Source: Verrucosispora sp. NA02020 (GTDB taxonomy: Bacteria; Actinomycetota; Actinomycetes; Mycobacteriales; Micromonosporaceae). Taken from it: 64,000 nt of DNA. The notes below the pieces were generated by a model. That model was not told where the DNA came from. It saw nothing but the letters and a program-made list of their open reading frames with translations, and ran no database searches. A program made the position numbers and the translations under genes. How positions within the stretch are numbered: position 1 is the first letter of the stretch; every line of letters begins with the position of its first letter. Of the stretch, positions 25,327 to 34,574 are shown one piece after another. The DNA lies in NCBI RefSeq assembly GCF_013364215.1, contig NZ_CP054923.1, forward strand, positions 1,178,001 to 1,242,000. Reading direction: 5' to 3'.

Positions 25327-26577
25327 TTAGACTATGTCCGTACTGATTGCCTTCAGGTGACGAATACGATCGGTCATCGGTGCCGTGTTTTTCGCCGTCT
25401 TGCCGCCAGCAATAAGGTTGAGCGCTGGGCGGTCGGCGACGGCACCGAGTAGCTGCCGTATGCGTTCCACCGGCCAGCGCAGTTCCTGTGCAAGCGCGAT
25501 GATGGTCAGGCCATGGTCGGCGGCTAGTTCGAAGGCTTTCCTGAGGAGTGTCGGCTGTTCGCCGGGAAAGCCGTCGATGGGCTCCAAAGCCGGTTTGGAT
25601 TGGTTAAGGCGCTGGTAGGCGCGTGCGGCGGTGGTGTCGGTGTAGAGGCCTACTTCTCGGCAGCGATAGATGAGACTTTGGATTGAGGTGCCCCATGTGC
25701 GCTGGAGTTCAGCGAACGTCGCGAAGTTCACTCTCGCAGGTAGAAGCGGGGTAATGCTGTCGCGTGGGGTAAGGAATTCTGCAGCGAAGGCGTCGGCGTC
25801 TCGTTCTTGTCTGGAGTCACCGGGAAGGGCGTCGGCGTGGAGCACGAGGTGGGCGAGTTCGTGTGCGGCGGTGAAGCGCTGCCGGTAGACGTCCTGCGAT
25901 CGGTCGCGGCTGATGACGATGAACGGCCGCGGTAGCCGGGAGGTCGAGAAGGCGTCCACTGTACGGAAGTCGCCGTCGGCTGGCGCATGGACGACGACGA
26001 TGCCGTGGACTTCAAGGGTGCGCACGAGGTGCGGAATGGGCGCGGTGCCGAGATCCCAGTGCTGACGAAGAGCCCGGGCGGCTTGGACTGGCTCGGTGGG
26101 AAGGCTTGCGCCGGGATGAATCTCGCCGCCGGCGAACCCGGGAAGGTCTACGTGGGGCAGGAAGACGCGCCGTTCGAGGGCGTAGATGAGTTCCCAGATC
26201 TGCTCAGTGAAGGAGACGGCCTTGGCGCGCTGGTATGAGCGTGTCTCACGGAGATGGCGAAAGTGCGCTGCGGATGAGTCTAGGCGGGCGTAGGGGCGCC
26301 CGACCTGGAAGAAGCCGATCGGGTAGCCGAGGTGTTCGGCGAGGGCGATCAGAATCTCGGGTCGTGGCCGCGCGCCTGATTCGTACTGGCCGATGGCTGC
26401 AGCGCTGACCCCGACCCGGTCGGAGAGTTCCTTCTTGGTCAGTCCGGCGAGCTGGCGCGCTTGTGTCAGGCGTGCCGAGTCGAACTGCCTGGCGACAGCA
26501 CTGGCTGACCCCGAGGGCGACTCCACGGGGAGGCCGCCGGCAGAGAACAGGTCATCGGGCTCGTCAGTTCTGGGCAT
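25327..26577 (-). CDS. XRE-type HTH / ImmA-IrrE-type metallopeptidase protein
   Basis: 416 residues. An XRE helix-turn-helix spans residues about 36-90 (LTQARQLAGLTKKELSDRVG, AAIGQYESGARPRP). The M78-type peptidase domain follows, with the zinc motif HELAH at 239-243 (FTAAHELAHLVLH) and the downstream acidic residues in ERDADAFAAEFL. This is the layout of ImmA/IrrE-like regulators, which cleave a partner repressor in phage and mobile elements. The ATG overlaps the end of the upstream gene by 14 nt, so the two form an operon. It is divergent from the pPIWI-RE genes and may control them; that link is inferred from position. Confidence 0.9.
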   Translation of the reverse strand: MPRTDEPDDLFSAGGLPVESPSGSASAVARQFDSARLTQARQLAGLTKKELSDRVGVSAAAIGQYESGARPRPEILIALAEHLGYPIGFFQVGRPYARLDSSAAHFRHLRETRSYQRAKAVSFTEQIWELIYALERRVFLPHVDLPGFAGGEIHPGASLPTEPVQAARALRQHWDLGTAPIPHLVRTLEVHGIVVVHAPADGDFRTVDAFSTSRLPRPFIVISRDRSQDVYRQRFTAAHELAHLVLHADALPGDSRQERDADAFAAEFLTPRDSITPLLPARVNFATFAELQRTWGTSIQSLIYRCREVGLYTDTTAARAYQRLNQSKPALEPIDGFPGEQPTLLRKAFELAADHGLTIIALAQELRWPVERIRQLLGAVADRPALNLIAGGKTAKNTAPMTDRIRHLKAISTDIV

Positions 26578-27352
26578 CGCTTCGCTGTTGGTGGTCGCTA
26601 TGTTCGGCTACGGGGCTGGCGGTGGCCTGCTCGGCGGCGGTACGGGCGCGCAGCGTCGGGCTGGCCAGCTCGGCCTGGTCGAATCGCGGCGACGCGGTCG
26701 AGGCCGACGGCTGGGTTACCAGGCGAAGTCCGGGGATCGGGTCCGCGGACGGGACGAGCAGGGGTTGCGCGGATACCCAGCTCGCTGTGCCTGTCTGGCT
26801 CACGCTGATCTGGCCCCATCCGATGTTGAGCAGCCCGTGCCGCTCGTGCGCGGCGTAGTAGATGATCACGATACCGTCTGGTTCCAGCCCGCGCAGCAGG
26901 TCGGTGGCGTGGGCGTCGGACTCGGACTCCATTCCCTCAAAGGCCGGCTGTTCATGATCGGGTTTGGGGCCGAAGAGCCGCGCCAGCTCCAGCGTCGTCT
27001 TGTTGATCTTCTTCAGGGCGCGAGGGCTGTCGTAGGCAGTCGCCAGGTCCTTCGCGTACTCCACCGGTAGCACGGCGACGTTGTTGATGACGACGATGCG
27101 GTAGCTCTTGCCCAGCGGGCGCACCGTCTGGGCGCCGGAGACCTCACCGAGGTGGTTGACCAGTTCCTCGTACCGCGCCGGCCAGCCTCCGCCGAAGGCG
27201 TGGCGCGACGTCAGGCGGACCGCGTGGTGGCCGTCCATCTGTCGTCCGACGGCGGCCTGGATGGCCGACGGGATGGCCTCCGTCAGCGTGGCTGCCACGT
27301 CGCGGCCGAACAGGGACGCCGCCCACGCTGCCGGCCGGATCTTCTTCGACAC
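26564..27352 (-). CDS. Hypothetical protein coupled to the XRE/ImmA gene
   Basis: 262 residues from GTG 27352, which has GAGGAGAG just upstream; the ATG at 27394 is in frame but has no such site. The N-terminus SKKIRPAAWAASLFGRDVAA is helical. The middle contains YRIVVINNVAVLPVEYAKDL and LEPDGIVIIYYAAHERHGLL, which look like strands of an alpha/beta domain. The C-terminus is Ala/Ser/Thr-rich and disordered. I do not recognise a family. Two-gene units of an ImmA-like protein with an unknown protein occur beside defence genes, and the second protein could be its substrate or a nuclease. Confidence 0.75.
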   Translation of the reverse strand: MSKKIRPAAWAASLFGRDVAATLTEAIPSAIQAAVGRQMDGHHAVRLTSRHAFGGGWPARYEELVNHLGEVSGAQTVRPLGKSYRIVVINNVAVLPVEYAKDLATAYDSPRALKKINKTTLELARLFGPKPDHEQPAFEGMESESDAHATDLLRGLEPDGIVIIYYAAHERHGLLNIGWGQISVSQTGTASWVSAQPLLVPSADPIPGLRLVTQPSASTASPRFDQAELASPTLRARTAAEQATASPVAEHSDHQQRSDAQN

Positions 27353-27586
27353 GATTCTCTCCTCATGCTTTACCTGCGTGCAGAAGGCTAGCATTTATGC
27401 TTTAGTTTTGAGCGCGATGACGCCACTTCGGTGACGCAGAGTGTGTTCCCGCAGATCACGCCGCCTTCGGTGTGGCGTGATCTGTTGTGCGCCGCGACCG
27501 CGGCGGACGTCGATCAGGCCGCACACGGTGTCCGGTTGCGGCGTTGCGGGTCGCCCAGGATGAGCGGCCGAGGAGGAAGGGGACGC

Positions 27587-28762
27587 ATGACGGCGGATCT
27601 CACCAGGTTCGGCCGGGACACAGTCGTGACCACGGTGACGCAGGCCGCCAGTATCTGGACGTCGCCGGGAGCGCCGGGTGAGCGCTGGCAGCAGGTGGCT
27701 GAAATGCACGGGCGGGTCGCGCTGGCGCACCTGGCGCACGGCGAACCTCTGCTGCCACTGGTGGCCTTCACCGACCTGCTGACCGGCCCCCTGTCCAGGC
27801 TTCTGCCGCCCGCACTGAGGGAGGCGTGCGACGAGGTCTTGTTGGTGGAGGACGGACAGTTGAGCGCCGCTGCCGCTGACCTGCTGATGGAGAACCTCGC
27901 GCCGTCGATGACGGCCTCCGATGTCGTCGGCTGGTCGGTGCCGCGTCTGAGCGCGGAGAAGGTGCAGGGCTGGCTCTACGGACAGATGCTGGCGACGGGC
28001 ACGGAGGAGGGGTACCGGCGGGCGCGACGGACCGTCATCGAACACGCGGCGGGTGAGATGTCGGAGGTGATCGACGCGATCAAGGCCGCAGGGCTGCCCC
28101 GCGAGGGCCTGGTCGAGGAGATCCCCGCGTGGGCGTGGGTGGCGCACGAGGGGGAGCGCTACTGGTTTGGGTGCCCTGTGTGCCGGTACCCGATGCGGTA
28201 CCAACTCGGTCGGCTTGCTTGTGCCTACCCGCCGCACACGAAGGCTCTCGGCGGTTCGATCACGGTGAAGTTGGCCAAGGGCCGTGCACCGGTGGCCGGC
28301 GCGTGGAACGTCGAACGTGCCGCGCAGTTGGGCGGACCACAGGTCACCACTGCGGCTCCGGTCGCCGGACAGGTGTGCCTCACCCGGCCAGCTTGGCGGT
28401 ACTCGACCATCCCCGGATGTGAGGAGGTCCGCCTGCACCGCGAACTCGAGATGATCCCGGGCGTCACCGCGAGACTGTGGCCGTACGTCGACCGGTACGA
28501 CCTGCACGTGACAGCACCACGACGTCGACGGCCCTGGCGGGTCGATGTCAAGGACTACACCGACCCCGCGCGGCTGGCCAACGAGCTGCTGCGTCGGGGC
28601 AACATAGGCGAGTCCGACTTGCTGATCGTCGTCCCCGACTACCGGGCGGGCCATGTGGCGGTCCTCAACGAACGGCTGCGCCTTGCCACCGGATCACGGC
28701 GCCGGTTCGCCACGACGTCTCACCGATTCCTTACCGAGGTGAAGAGGGCCGCAGCCGGATGA
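27587..28762 (+). CDS. Restriction-endonuclease-like protein of a pPIWI-RE system
   Basis: 391 residues from ATG 27587, chosen for the very strong GGAGGAAGGGG upstream; the frame is open back to GTG 27431. The N-terminal 240 residues are helical. A CPVC motif with a later Cys (FGCPVCRYPMRY, RLACAYPP) suggests a small zinc-binding piece. The C-terminus has WRVDVKDYTDPARLANELL, with D320 and K322 as the DxK part of a PD-(D/E)xK-type nuclease site, followed by ESDLLIVVPDYRAGHV. This matches my recollection of the nuclease that accompanies pPIWI-RE proteins. Its stop overlaps the helicase ATG (ATGA), so the two are made together. Confidence 0.75.
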   Translation: MTADLTRFGRDTVVTTVTQAASIWTSPGAPGERWQQVAEMHGRVALAHLAHGEPLLPLVAFTDLLTGPLSRLLPPALREACDEVLLVEDGQLSAAAADLLMENLAPSMTASDVVGWSVPRLSAEKVQGWLYGQMLATGTEEGYRRARRTVIEHAAGEMSEVIDAIKAAGLPREGLVEEIPAWAWVAHEGERYWFGCPVCRYPMRYQLGRLACAYPPHTKALGGSITVKLAKGRAPVAGAWNVERAAQLGGPQVTTAAPVAGQVCLTRPAWRYSTIPGCEEVRLHRELEMIPGVTARLWPYVDRYDLHVTAPRRRRPWRVDVKDYTDPARLANELLRRGNIGESDLLIVVPDYRAGHVAVLNERLRLATGSRRRFATTSHRFLTEVKRAAAG

Positions 28763-31700
28763 GCAACCGTTCGCGTTTCCACAGAACCGCCAACCGGTTC
28801 CTCGTCGGACCGTCGCTGCGTCTGGCGCTCGGCCTGGCCGAACAGCTCTTCCCCACCGAGACCTGGGAAGGCGCGCCCGCGGTGGACCCCCGCGACGCGC
28901 GGTTCCTACTCTCCGGCCAGCTTGGGGTGTGGAGCCTCTGGCGCGACGGCCTCACCGCCACGCAACGACATGCGATCGACCGCCTCATCCATCTGCGCCC
29001 TCGCCGCCTGGCCACAGAAGGTGGCCTGCGCGTCAGCCTCGCCGAGCACCTGCGTAACAACCGGTCGCCCCGCTACCTTGGGGCCGGCGACTTCCTGCAG
29101 GTGATCGACGGTGTGCCGGTCGGTGATCTGATCACAGCCGCGCTGCAGGAGCTGGAGGATGCCTCATCCCCGCTGCGGGTTCCCCCAGAGGCGCTGGCCG
29201 GCAGGCGCTACAGCTCGTCGGTCTTCCTCGCGGGCCCCAGCCGTGACGAGTTCCGGCGCAACACCTACCTCATCCCGCGGGCGCCGGTGCCCTACCCGCC
29301 TGTCCCGGTTCTGGACGCCACCGCGCCAGCCGAGGTGGTGGCCGACCTCGCGGACATGCACGCCACCGCCGAACTGATCGACAAGAAGCGGGGTGACGAT
29401 GCCTTCCGCCTGGCGGAGGTCCTGGACGGATTCTCGCGGAAGCTGCGGACGCCACAGGGCCAACCCGTCGACCGGCTGAAGCTCGCGGCAGGGCCCCTCC
29501 AGCTCATGATCGCTCCCACTGGTTCCGGCAAGAGCGTCTGGATGCGCGTCGCCGCCACCCACCTCGCCAGCCACAGAGGAGGCCGCCGCACCGTTGTCCT
29601 GCTCACCCCTGATGTCGAGAGCACGCTGGATCTTGTCGCGGCCATCCGCAGTGACCTCGCGGCGCTGAGCCTCGACATCCCCGTCGTCGCACTCATGTCC
29701 CACCGACGGCTCATCGAGGTGGCCGTCCAGCGCACCAACGACACACCGGAGGATCCAGCCGGTGCCAGGTGGTCCTGGCAGGAGCTCGGCTACTCCTGCA
29801 TGCTGAGCGACGAAGAAGGCGCCGCATGGCAGCCCGGCCAGGAACCCTGCACGGATCTGCACGAGCCCGGCGTCGAAGGCCGCCACCGATGCCCTCTGAT
29901 CGGAGCCTGCGAGAAGTGGGCGCCATGGCGGCAAGCCGCCGGCCCAGCCAAGATCATCGTCACCAACCACGCCTACTTCCAGCAGGGCTCGGTGCCGTTT
30001 CCCGTCATCACGAACGGCACACTCCACGGACGGATGAGCGCGCAGGAGCTGCTGCTGCGGCGCGCCGACATCGTCCTTGTCGACGAGGTCGACGCCTTCC
30101 AGGGACATGCGGTCGCTCAGTCCGGCCGCACCCTCGTCCTGGCCCGTCGTGACACGCAGAAACTGCTTCTGGAGAAGCTCGACGACCAGCGCAAGGAACA
30201 GGTCGAATCCGACAACGTGCCGGGCGAACTCGAACTCGCCTTCCAGCGGGCCATCCACCGGGTCGAGTTCCTCTCCGAGCGCTACCTGGCCGCCGTCGTC
30301 AACGGGTTCATCGACCCGCAGGACCCCCTCGGCCCCAAACAGGCCAGGCTGCACCTGCCACGCCGATGGGACAACCTCCTCGCCTGCCGCCTCTTCGGCC
30401 TCAACGAACTCGAAGACCGCCCCAGCGACGACCAACTCGACAGGTTCAAATCCCTGTTCACCCAGAACGAACCCGATCCTGACGCGCTACCCGCCGGCTG
30501 GGCGGACCTACGCAAGGAACTGCGCCTCGTCGTCGCCGACGAACCGGAATCCGACCTGATCCACAAAAGAAGCCAAGGCATCGTCAGCGCGATCCAAACG
30601 ATCACCGCGCCCACCACCGACGAGGGCGAACCGGACGCCGACGTCGACTTGGACGCCAACGTCGACCTGGAGGAAACGGACTGCGGCCGTCAGACCGGGA
30701 AGGACGACGATCCGGCAGACCCCACCGCTTCGGCGTGGCAGCTCCAGACCGCACACCTTCTCCTACGCAGGGCGTTCCTTGGCGAACTCCAGCAGGGGCT
30801 CGCCGAGCTGGAAGCCCTACTGCCGCTGATGCGCGACAGCGGCATGCGGCTCGCTGACGACGTCGAGGCCGCGTTGGACCGCGCTCCCTCCTGGCAGGCA
30901 ACACCCGAAGGACCGATCGGCCGAGCGGTCTTCGGATTCGCCGTCACCGGCGACCCGGAGAGCCGCTCCGACCGGCAGTTCACCGCAGAGATCCTCTCCG
31001 GCGACCCGCACGCCTACACCGCAGACCTCGGAATCACCACGGCTCCCGCGCTCACGGGCGCGCCCAGAGTCATCGTCGGACTCTCCGCGACCGCCTACCT
31101 ACCCGGTTCCCCCACCAACCACGTCCATGCCGACGTCGCCTGCTACTACCCCGACATCGCCGGCACTGGCACTGGCAGGCTGACCGTCAGCAACGCGTCC
31201 GTCAACGACCACACGACCAACCGCGGGATCGTCATCTCCGGGGCAGCCCGCAACCGCAAGGCCCAACTACTCGAAGGCATCGGATCCGGCCTCTGGGACC
31301 AGATCCTCGAACAGAGACTGCGGGACCTGCACGACCACCGGGACGCCGAACGCCGTGCCCGTGCCCGGGTCCTGCTTGTCACGAACTCCTACGACCAGAT
31401 GCTCGCCCTCTGCCGCGGCCTGATCGCCGGGGGAGCCCACCGCACCCGCATCGCCGTCGCCGTTCCCGCCGGTGACCGCCGCGGCCTGCAAATCCCCGAC
31501 GACGTACTCGCCATCCCCGCCAGCCGGCTGCGGACCTTCCCGGGCACGGGCAGGGACGTGCTGATCTCACCCTTTGCACGGGTCGCCCGCGGGCTCAACA
31601 TCGTCGTCGGCCACCGGTCCGCGCTCGACTCCATCTGGGTATGCGTCCGGCCCATCAAGCTCATCGACGAACCATCCGCACTGGTTGCCCACACCGGTGC

Positions 31701-32100
31701 CCACGCCCGCCGCAACCGGCACCCCGGCGAGGATCCGCGCAAGGAACTCGACAAACGCCACCGCATCGCCGCCAAACACCTGGAGCTCATCAACAGGTCC
31801 AACCCCGCCTTCGGGCGCCTGCCCCCCGACGTGCGAACCGCGATCTTCGCCGACGTCCTGGCCGACCTGATCCAACTTGCCGGGCGCGCAAGGCGTGGCG
31901 GCACCAACACCACTCTTCACCTGGTCGACAACGCCTTCCACCGAGGAGGCGCCGCACCGGGCAGCGACTTCGCCTCCCTCATCCGCAACCTCCATCGGCG
32001 ATGGCGCGACGACAACCACTTGGACCAGGTCCGCTCCATCTACGGCACCACCATCGACGCGGTCTTCACGTTCGCCAGCATCAACGACAGGAACCCCTGA
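28759..32100 (+). CDS. DinG/XPD-like Fe-S helicase of a pPIWI-RE system
   Basis: 1113 residues from ATG 28759 (overlap with the previous stop). Walker A is APTGSGKS, with GSGKS at 255-259. The DEAH box is DEVD at 442-445 (IVLVDEVDAFQG). Between them four cysteines, C347, C364, C378 and C384, are spaced like the 4Fe-4S cluster of XPD/DinG helicases (PCTDLHEPG, RHRCPLIGACEKW). Late motifs include GLSATAYLPGSP, LLVTNSYDQML and IQLAGRARRGG (motif VI with two Arg). The N-terminal 200 residues are family-specific. DinG-type helicases are a fixed partner of pPIWI-RE proteins (Burroughs, Iyer and Aravind). The next gene starts inside its stop codon. Confidence 0.86.
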   Translation: MSNRSRFHRTANRFLVGPSLRLALGLAEQLFPTETWEGAPAVDPRDARFLLSGQLGVWSLWRDGLTATQRHAIDRLIHLRPRRLATEGGLRVSLAEHLRNNRSPRYLGAGDFLQVIDGVPVGDLITAALQELEDASSPLRVPPEALAGRRYSSSVFLAGPSRDEFRRNTYLIPRAPVPYPPVPVLDATAPAEVVADLADMHATAELIDKKRGDDAFRLAEVLDGFSRKLRTPQGQPVDRLKLAAGPLQLMIAPTGSGKSVWMRVAATHLASHRGGRRTVVLLTPDVESTLDLVAAIRSDLAALSLDIPVVALMSHRRLIEVAVQRTNDTPEDPAGARWSWQELGYSCMLSDEEGAAWQPGQEPCTDLHEPGVEGRHRCPLIGACEKWAPWRQAAGPAKIIVTNHAYFQQGSVPFPVITNGTLHGRMSAQELLLRRADIVLVDEVDAFQGHAVAQSGRTLVLARRDTQKLLLEKLDDQRKEQVESDNVPGELELAFQRAIHRVEFLSERYLAAVVNGFIDPQDPLGPKQARLHLPRRWDNLLACRLFGLNELEDRPSDDQLDRFKSLFTQNEPDPDALPAGWADLRKELRLVVADEPESDLIHKRSQGIVSAIQTITAPTTDEGEPDADVDLDANVDLEETDCGRQTGKDDDPADPTASAWQLQTAHLLLRRAFLGELQQGLAELEALLPLMRDSGMRLADDVEAALDRAPSWQATPEGPIGRAVFGFAVTGDPESRSDRQFTAEILSGDPHAYTADLGITTAPALTGAPRVIVGLSATAYLPGSPTNHVHADVACYYPDIAGTGTGRLTVSNASVNDHTTNRGIVISGAARNRKAQLLEGIGSGLWDQILEQRLRDLHDHRDAERRARARVLLVTNSYDQMLALCRGLIAGGAHRTRIAVAVPAGDRRGLQIPDDVLAIPASRLRTFPGTGRDVLISPFARVARGLNIVVGHRSALDSIWVCVRPIKLIDEPSALVAHTGAHARRNRHPGEDPRKELDKRHRIAAKHLELINRSNPAFGRLPPDVRTAIFADVLADLIQLAGRARRGGTNTTLHLVDNAFHRGGAAPGSDFASLIRNLHRRWRDDNHLDQVRSIYGTTIDAVFTFASINDRNP

Positions 32101-34244
32101 TGCGTACCCTGGCCTTTCCCTACACCGAAGCGATGGCGGAGAAGATCCACGGCTACACCCTCGGCAGCGAGGTCAACGACACCTGGCAGGACCTGAACCG
32201 TCGATACACCCGCCACCCGAAGAACCTGCCGTACAGGGATCTGAGCCTCGGCCTGCGCTACGTGTCCAGCGACTACGCCACCATCTGCAAGGACCCCGAC
32301 GGCCCCGGCACGCTGCTCCTGATGCGCAAGAAGATCGACACCGCCATCATCAGCCGGCTCTTCGCCGCCTTCGAACGAGACCTCGCGGCCCGGCACGGCG
32401 CACCATTCGAAGACCTCCTCGGCCCACTGCTACGCCTTACCAAGCCACGCACGATTCACATCGCCAAGTACCTCCAGGCGGGCACGGGGACGCACGCCGA
32501 CATCCCGAACTGGGTCTTCGACGTCGCCACCTGGCGCACCATCGAACTCCTTCGAGGCGTCCTCAAGCTCCCCGACGGTACGGACCTGCTTCTCCGTCCC
32601 GACATCGACGGCAACCTCGTCGCCTTCAACCGCCCGCTTCCCGAGACGCACCCCAGGGCCGAACAAGGCATCCACTACATCAGTCTCGAACCCATCACCG
32701 TCCCCGGCTACCCCGGCATCCTGCTCAACATCGACGCCCACATCAGCGCCACCACCGGCTTCCCCGGCAACGCCAAGAGCCTCTGGATCGCCACCGACGA
32801 CACCGGCATGCTGCTCACCGCCAGACACCGCTACGACCGCCCCAACGACCGAAACGTGATCACCGGGCTCCTTCCCCAACTCGTCGACTCCTTCAGCATC
32901 CACGGCGTGCCCGCCAACTTCACTGCAGATGACCTCCTCGCGACCCACCCCCGCATCCGCGCCCGACACGCCACGCCACCGGACAGGCACCCCATCGGCT
33001 CCGGACCGGGCCGCCGATTCCTCGACTGCGTGCTCGAGCACGCCACCGCCAGGCTCAACACGGAGTCGCTCGTCCTGGAAACCACACCCATCCACAACAT
33101 CGACGCCCCCGGCGACCCCGACCGGCACGCGAAACTCGCCTCGGCCGTCAACGCGGCACCACAGCCGATCCACATCAGCGTCGTCTACCAGGACGACCTG
33201 CAGCGCCACCGGTCCGCCCAGGCGCTCACCGAAGTACTCAACCTCCCCGAGAACAGCCTCACCACCGCGGAGAGCACCTTCCTCGACGGCGCGCTCACCA
33301 TCACCTTCGACAGTGCCAAGACCGACATGCTGGTCACTCCCGGACCCACGCACCTCCGGAACACCCTCGCCGAGCAGATCATCTCCACCAGGACCCCGGA
33401 CGCCCTGCACCTCGTACTCGCCGAGAGCAACAAGGAACTCGCCGCAGCCAAGCCCGCCGAAGACCCCAAGCCGCAGCTTCGCCGCGCCCTGGCCGCCCAC
33501 GGCACCGTCAGCCAGTTCATCGATCCAGCGTCGACGCCCAAGCCCGACGCCGCCGACCACCCCGCCAATGCCGCCGTACGAGACCTCCTCCGGGCAGCGG
33601 GACTCACCGCCACCACACCAACCCGGGTGTTCTCGCGCCCCCTGCAGCCGCAACCATGCGTCATCGTCGGTCTCTACACCCGCGAACAGAACCAACCCGC
33701 CACCCGCATGATCAGCCTCTCCGCCCTCGTCAGCGACGGAACCGACACACCCTGGCACATGCTCGGCTACCACCCCGACGCCCACGGCTGGAACGACCTC
33801 CCCACCGCCATCGCCGCACATCACGCCACCAACCTGAGCCAGTTCAACGACCCAAACCCCGCCACCCGAACAGCACTGGCCCGGGCCTACACAGAACGGG
33901 CCCTGCACCAGCTCCGCACCCGCTACGACGACATCCCGATGATCATCTACATCGACGGCTCCAACCGGTACCCACTGTGGTCCGGCACCACCAACAAAAA
34001 CCTGGGTAACGAACAGCTCGACGCGCTGCCCCACCTCGGAATGATCAACCCAGCCGACATCTCACTGGTCAGGGTCAACACGGCATCAGACGGCAAACTG
34101 CCACAACCCGTCAGAGCAACCGGAAAGCGGGCGAACGCTGACGACGGTGCAGTCCCAGCCACCGAACGGCTCTACCACCTTCCCGGCGCACGCCAGGACA
34201 CCTACTACCTGATCAACCGATGGGACTGCACCCGGTTTGGTTGA
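32100..34244 (+). CDS. PIWI-like protein of a pPIWI-RE system, C-terminally truncated by IS3
   Basis: 714 residues from ATG 32100, sharing one base with the helicase TGA. The protein is named from context and general layout. The N-terminal region has FPYTEAMAEKIHGYTLGSEV, the middle has LLNIDAHISATTGFPG, and the C-terminal part IPMIIYIDGSNRYPLWSGTT with TYYLIN looks like the start of an RNase H-fold PIWI domain. The last residues (WDCTRFG) and stop come from the inverted repeat of an IS3-family element. Members I remember are about 900 residues or more, so 150-250 residues, including part of the PIWI domain, are probably lost. The system is likely inactive here unless the domain is complete. 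Family assignment is moderately sure; the truncation by IS is seen directly. Confidence 0.68.
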   Translation: MRTLAFPYTEAMAEKIHGYTLGSEVNDTWQDLNRRYTRHPKNLPYRDLSLGLRYVSSDYATICKDPDGPGTLLLMRKKIDTAIISRLFAAFERDLAARHGAPFEDLLGPLLRLTKPRTIHIAKYLQAGTGTHADIPNWVFDVATWRTIELLRGVLKLPDGTDLLLRPDIDGNLVAFNRPLPETHPRAEQGIHYISLEPITVPGYPGILLNIDAHISATTGFPGNAKSLWIATDDTGMLLTARHRYDRPNDRNVITGLLPQLVDSFSIHGVPANFTADDLLATHPRIRARHATPPDRHPIGSGPGRRFLDCVLEHATARLNTESLVLETTPIHNIDAPGDPDRHAKLASAVNAAPQPIHISVVYQDDLQRHRSAQALTEVLNLPENSLTTAESTFLDGALTITFDSAKTDMLVTPGPTHLRNTLAEQIISTRTPDALHLVLAESNKELAAAKPAEDPKPQLRRALAAHGTVSQFIDPASTPKPDAADHPANAAVRDLLRAAGLTATTPTRVFSRPLQPQPCVIVGLYTREQNQPATRMISLSALVSDGTDTPWHMLGYHPDAHGWNDLPTAIAAHHATNLSQFNDPNPATRTALARAYTERALHQLRTRYDDIPMIIYIDGSNRYPLWSGTTNKNLGNEQLDALPHLGMINPADISLVRVNTASDGKLPQPVRATGKRANADDGAVPATERLYHLPGARQDTYYLINRWDCTRFG

Positions 34245-34280
34245 CTCCTGACCTGTGAGGATGCGTTCCTCGCTGGAAGG

Positions 34281-34574
34281 ATGTCTGTCATGCCGAAAGC
34301 GTTTCCGCCGGAGTTCCGTCGTGACGTGGTCGCGGTCGCGCGTAAGGGCGAGGCGCCGTTGCGGCAGATCGCGAAGGACTTCGGGATCTCCGAGGGCTGT
34401 CTGCACCGCTGGCTCAAGCTCGCCGATGTCGAGGACGGTGTCCGTTCCGGGGCCACCAGCAGCGAGTCAGCGGAACTGCGAGAGCTGCGTCGGCGTAACA
34501 AGCTTCTGGAGCAGGAGAACGAGATCCTGCGGCGGGCGGCGGCGTTCTTCGCCCGGGATATCTCCCCAAAATGA
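34281..34574 (+). CDS. IS3-family transposase OrfA
   Basis: 97 residues, complete. An HTH domain (PPEFRRDVVAVARKGEAPLR, KDFGISEGCLHRWLK) is followed by a leucine-zipper helix (LRELRRRNKLLEQENEILRR), the usual OrfA layout. It overlaps orfB by 4 nt (ATGATG at 34571-34576). In IS3 elements a -1 frameshift near this overlap gives the OrfAB fusion transposase; an A-rich run (CCCAAAATG) is present at the end of orfA. Confidence 0.92.
   Translation: MSVMPKAFPPEFRRDVVAVARKGEAPLRQIAKDFGISEGCLHRWLKLADVEDGVRSGATSSESAELRELRRRNKLLEQENEILRRAAAFFARDISPK

Noticed and set aside
29164..30435. 423-codon minus-strand frame inside the helicase gene
   Set aside because: Val/Gly/Glu-rich antisense frame. The plus strand has Walker A, Fe-S cysteines and DEVD motifs.
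31641..32099. N-terminal extension of the PIWI-like gene into the helicase
   Set aside because: Residues are Arg/Pro/His-rich shadow sequence; ATG 32100 overlaps the helicase stop as expected for coupling.
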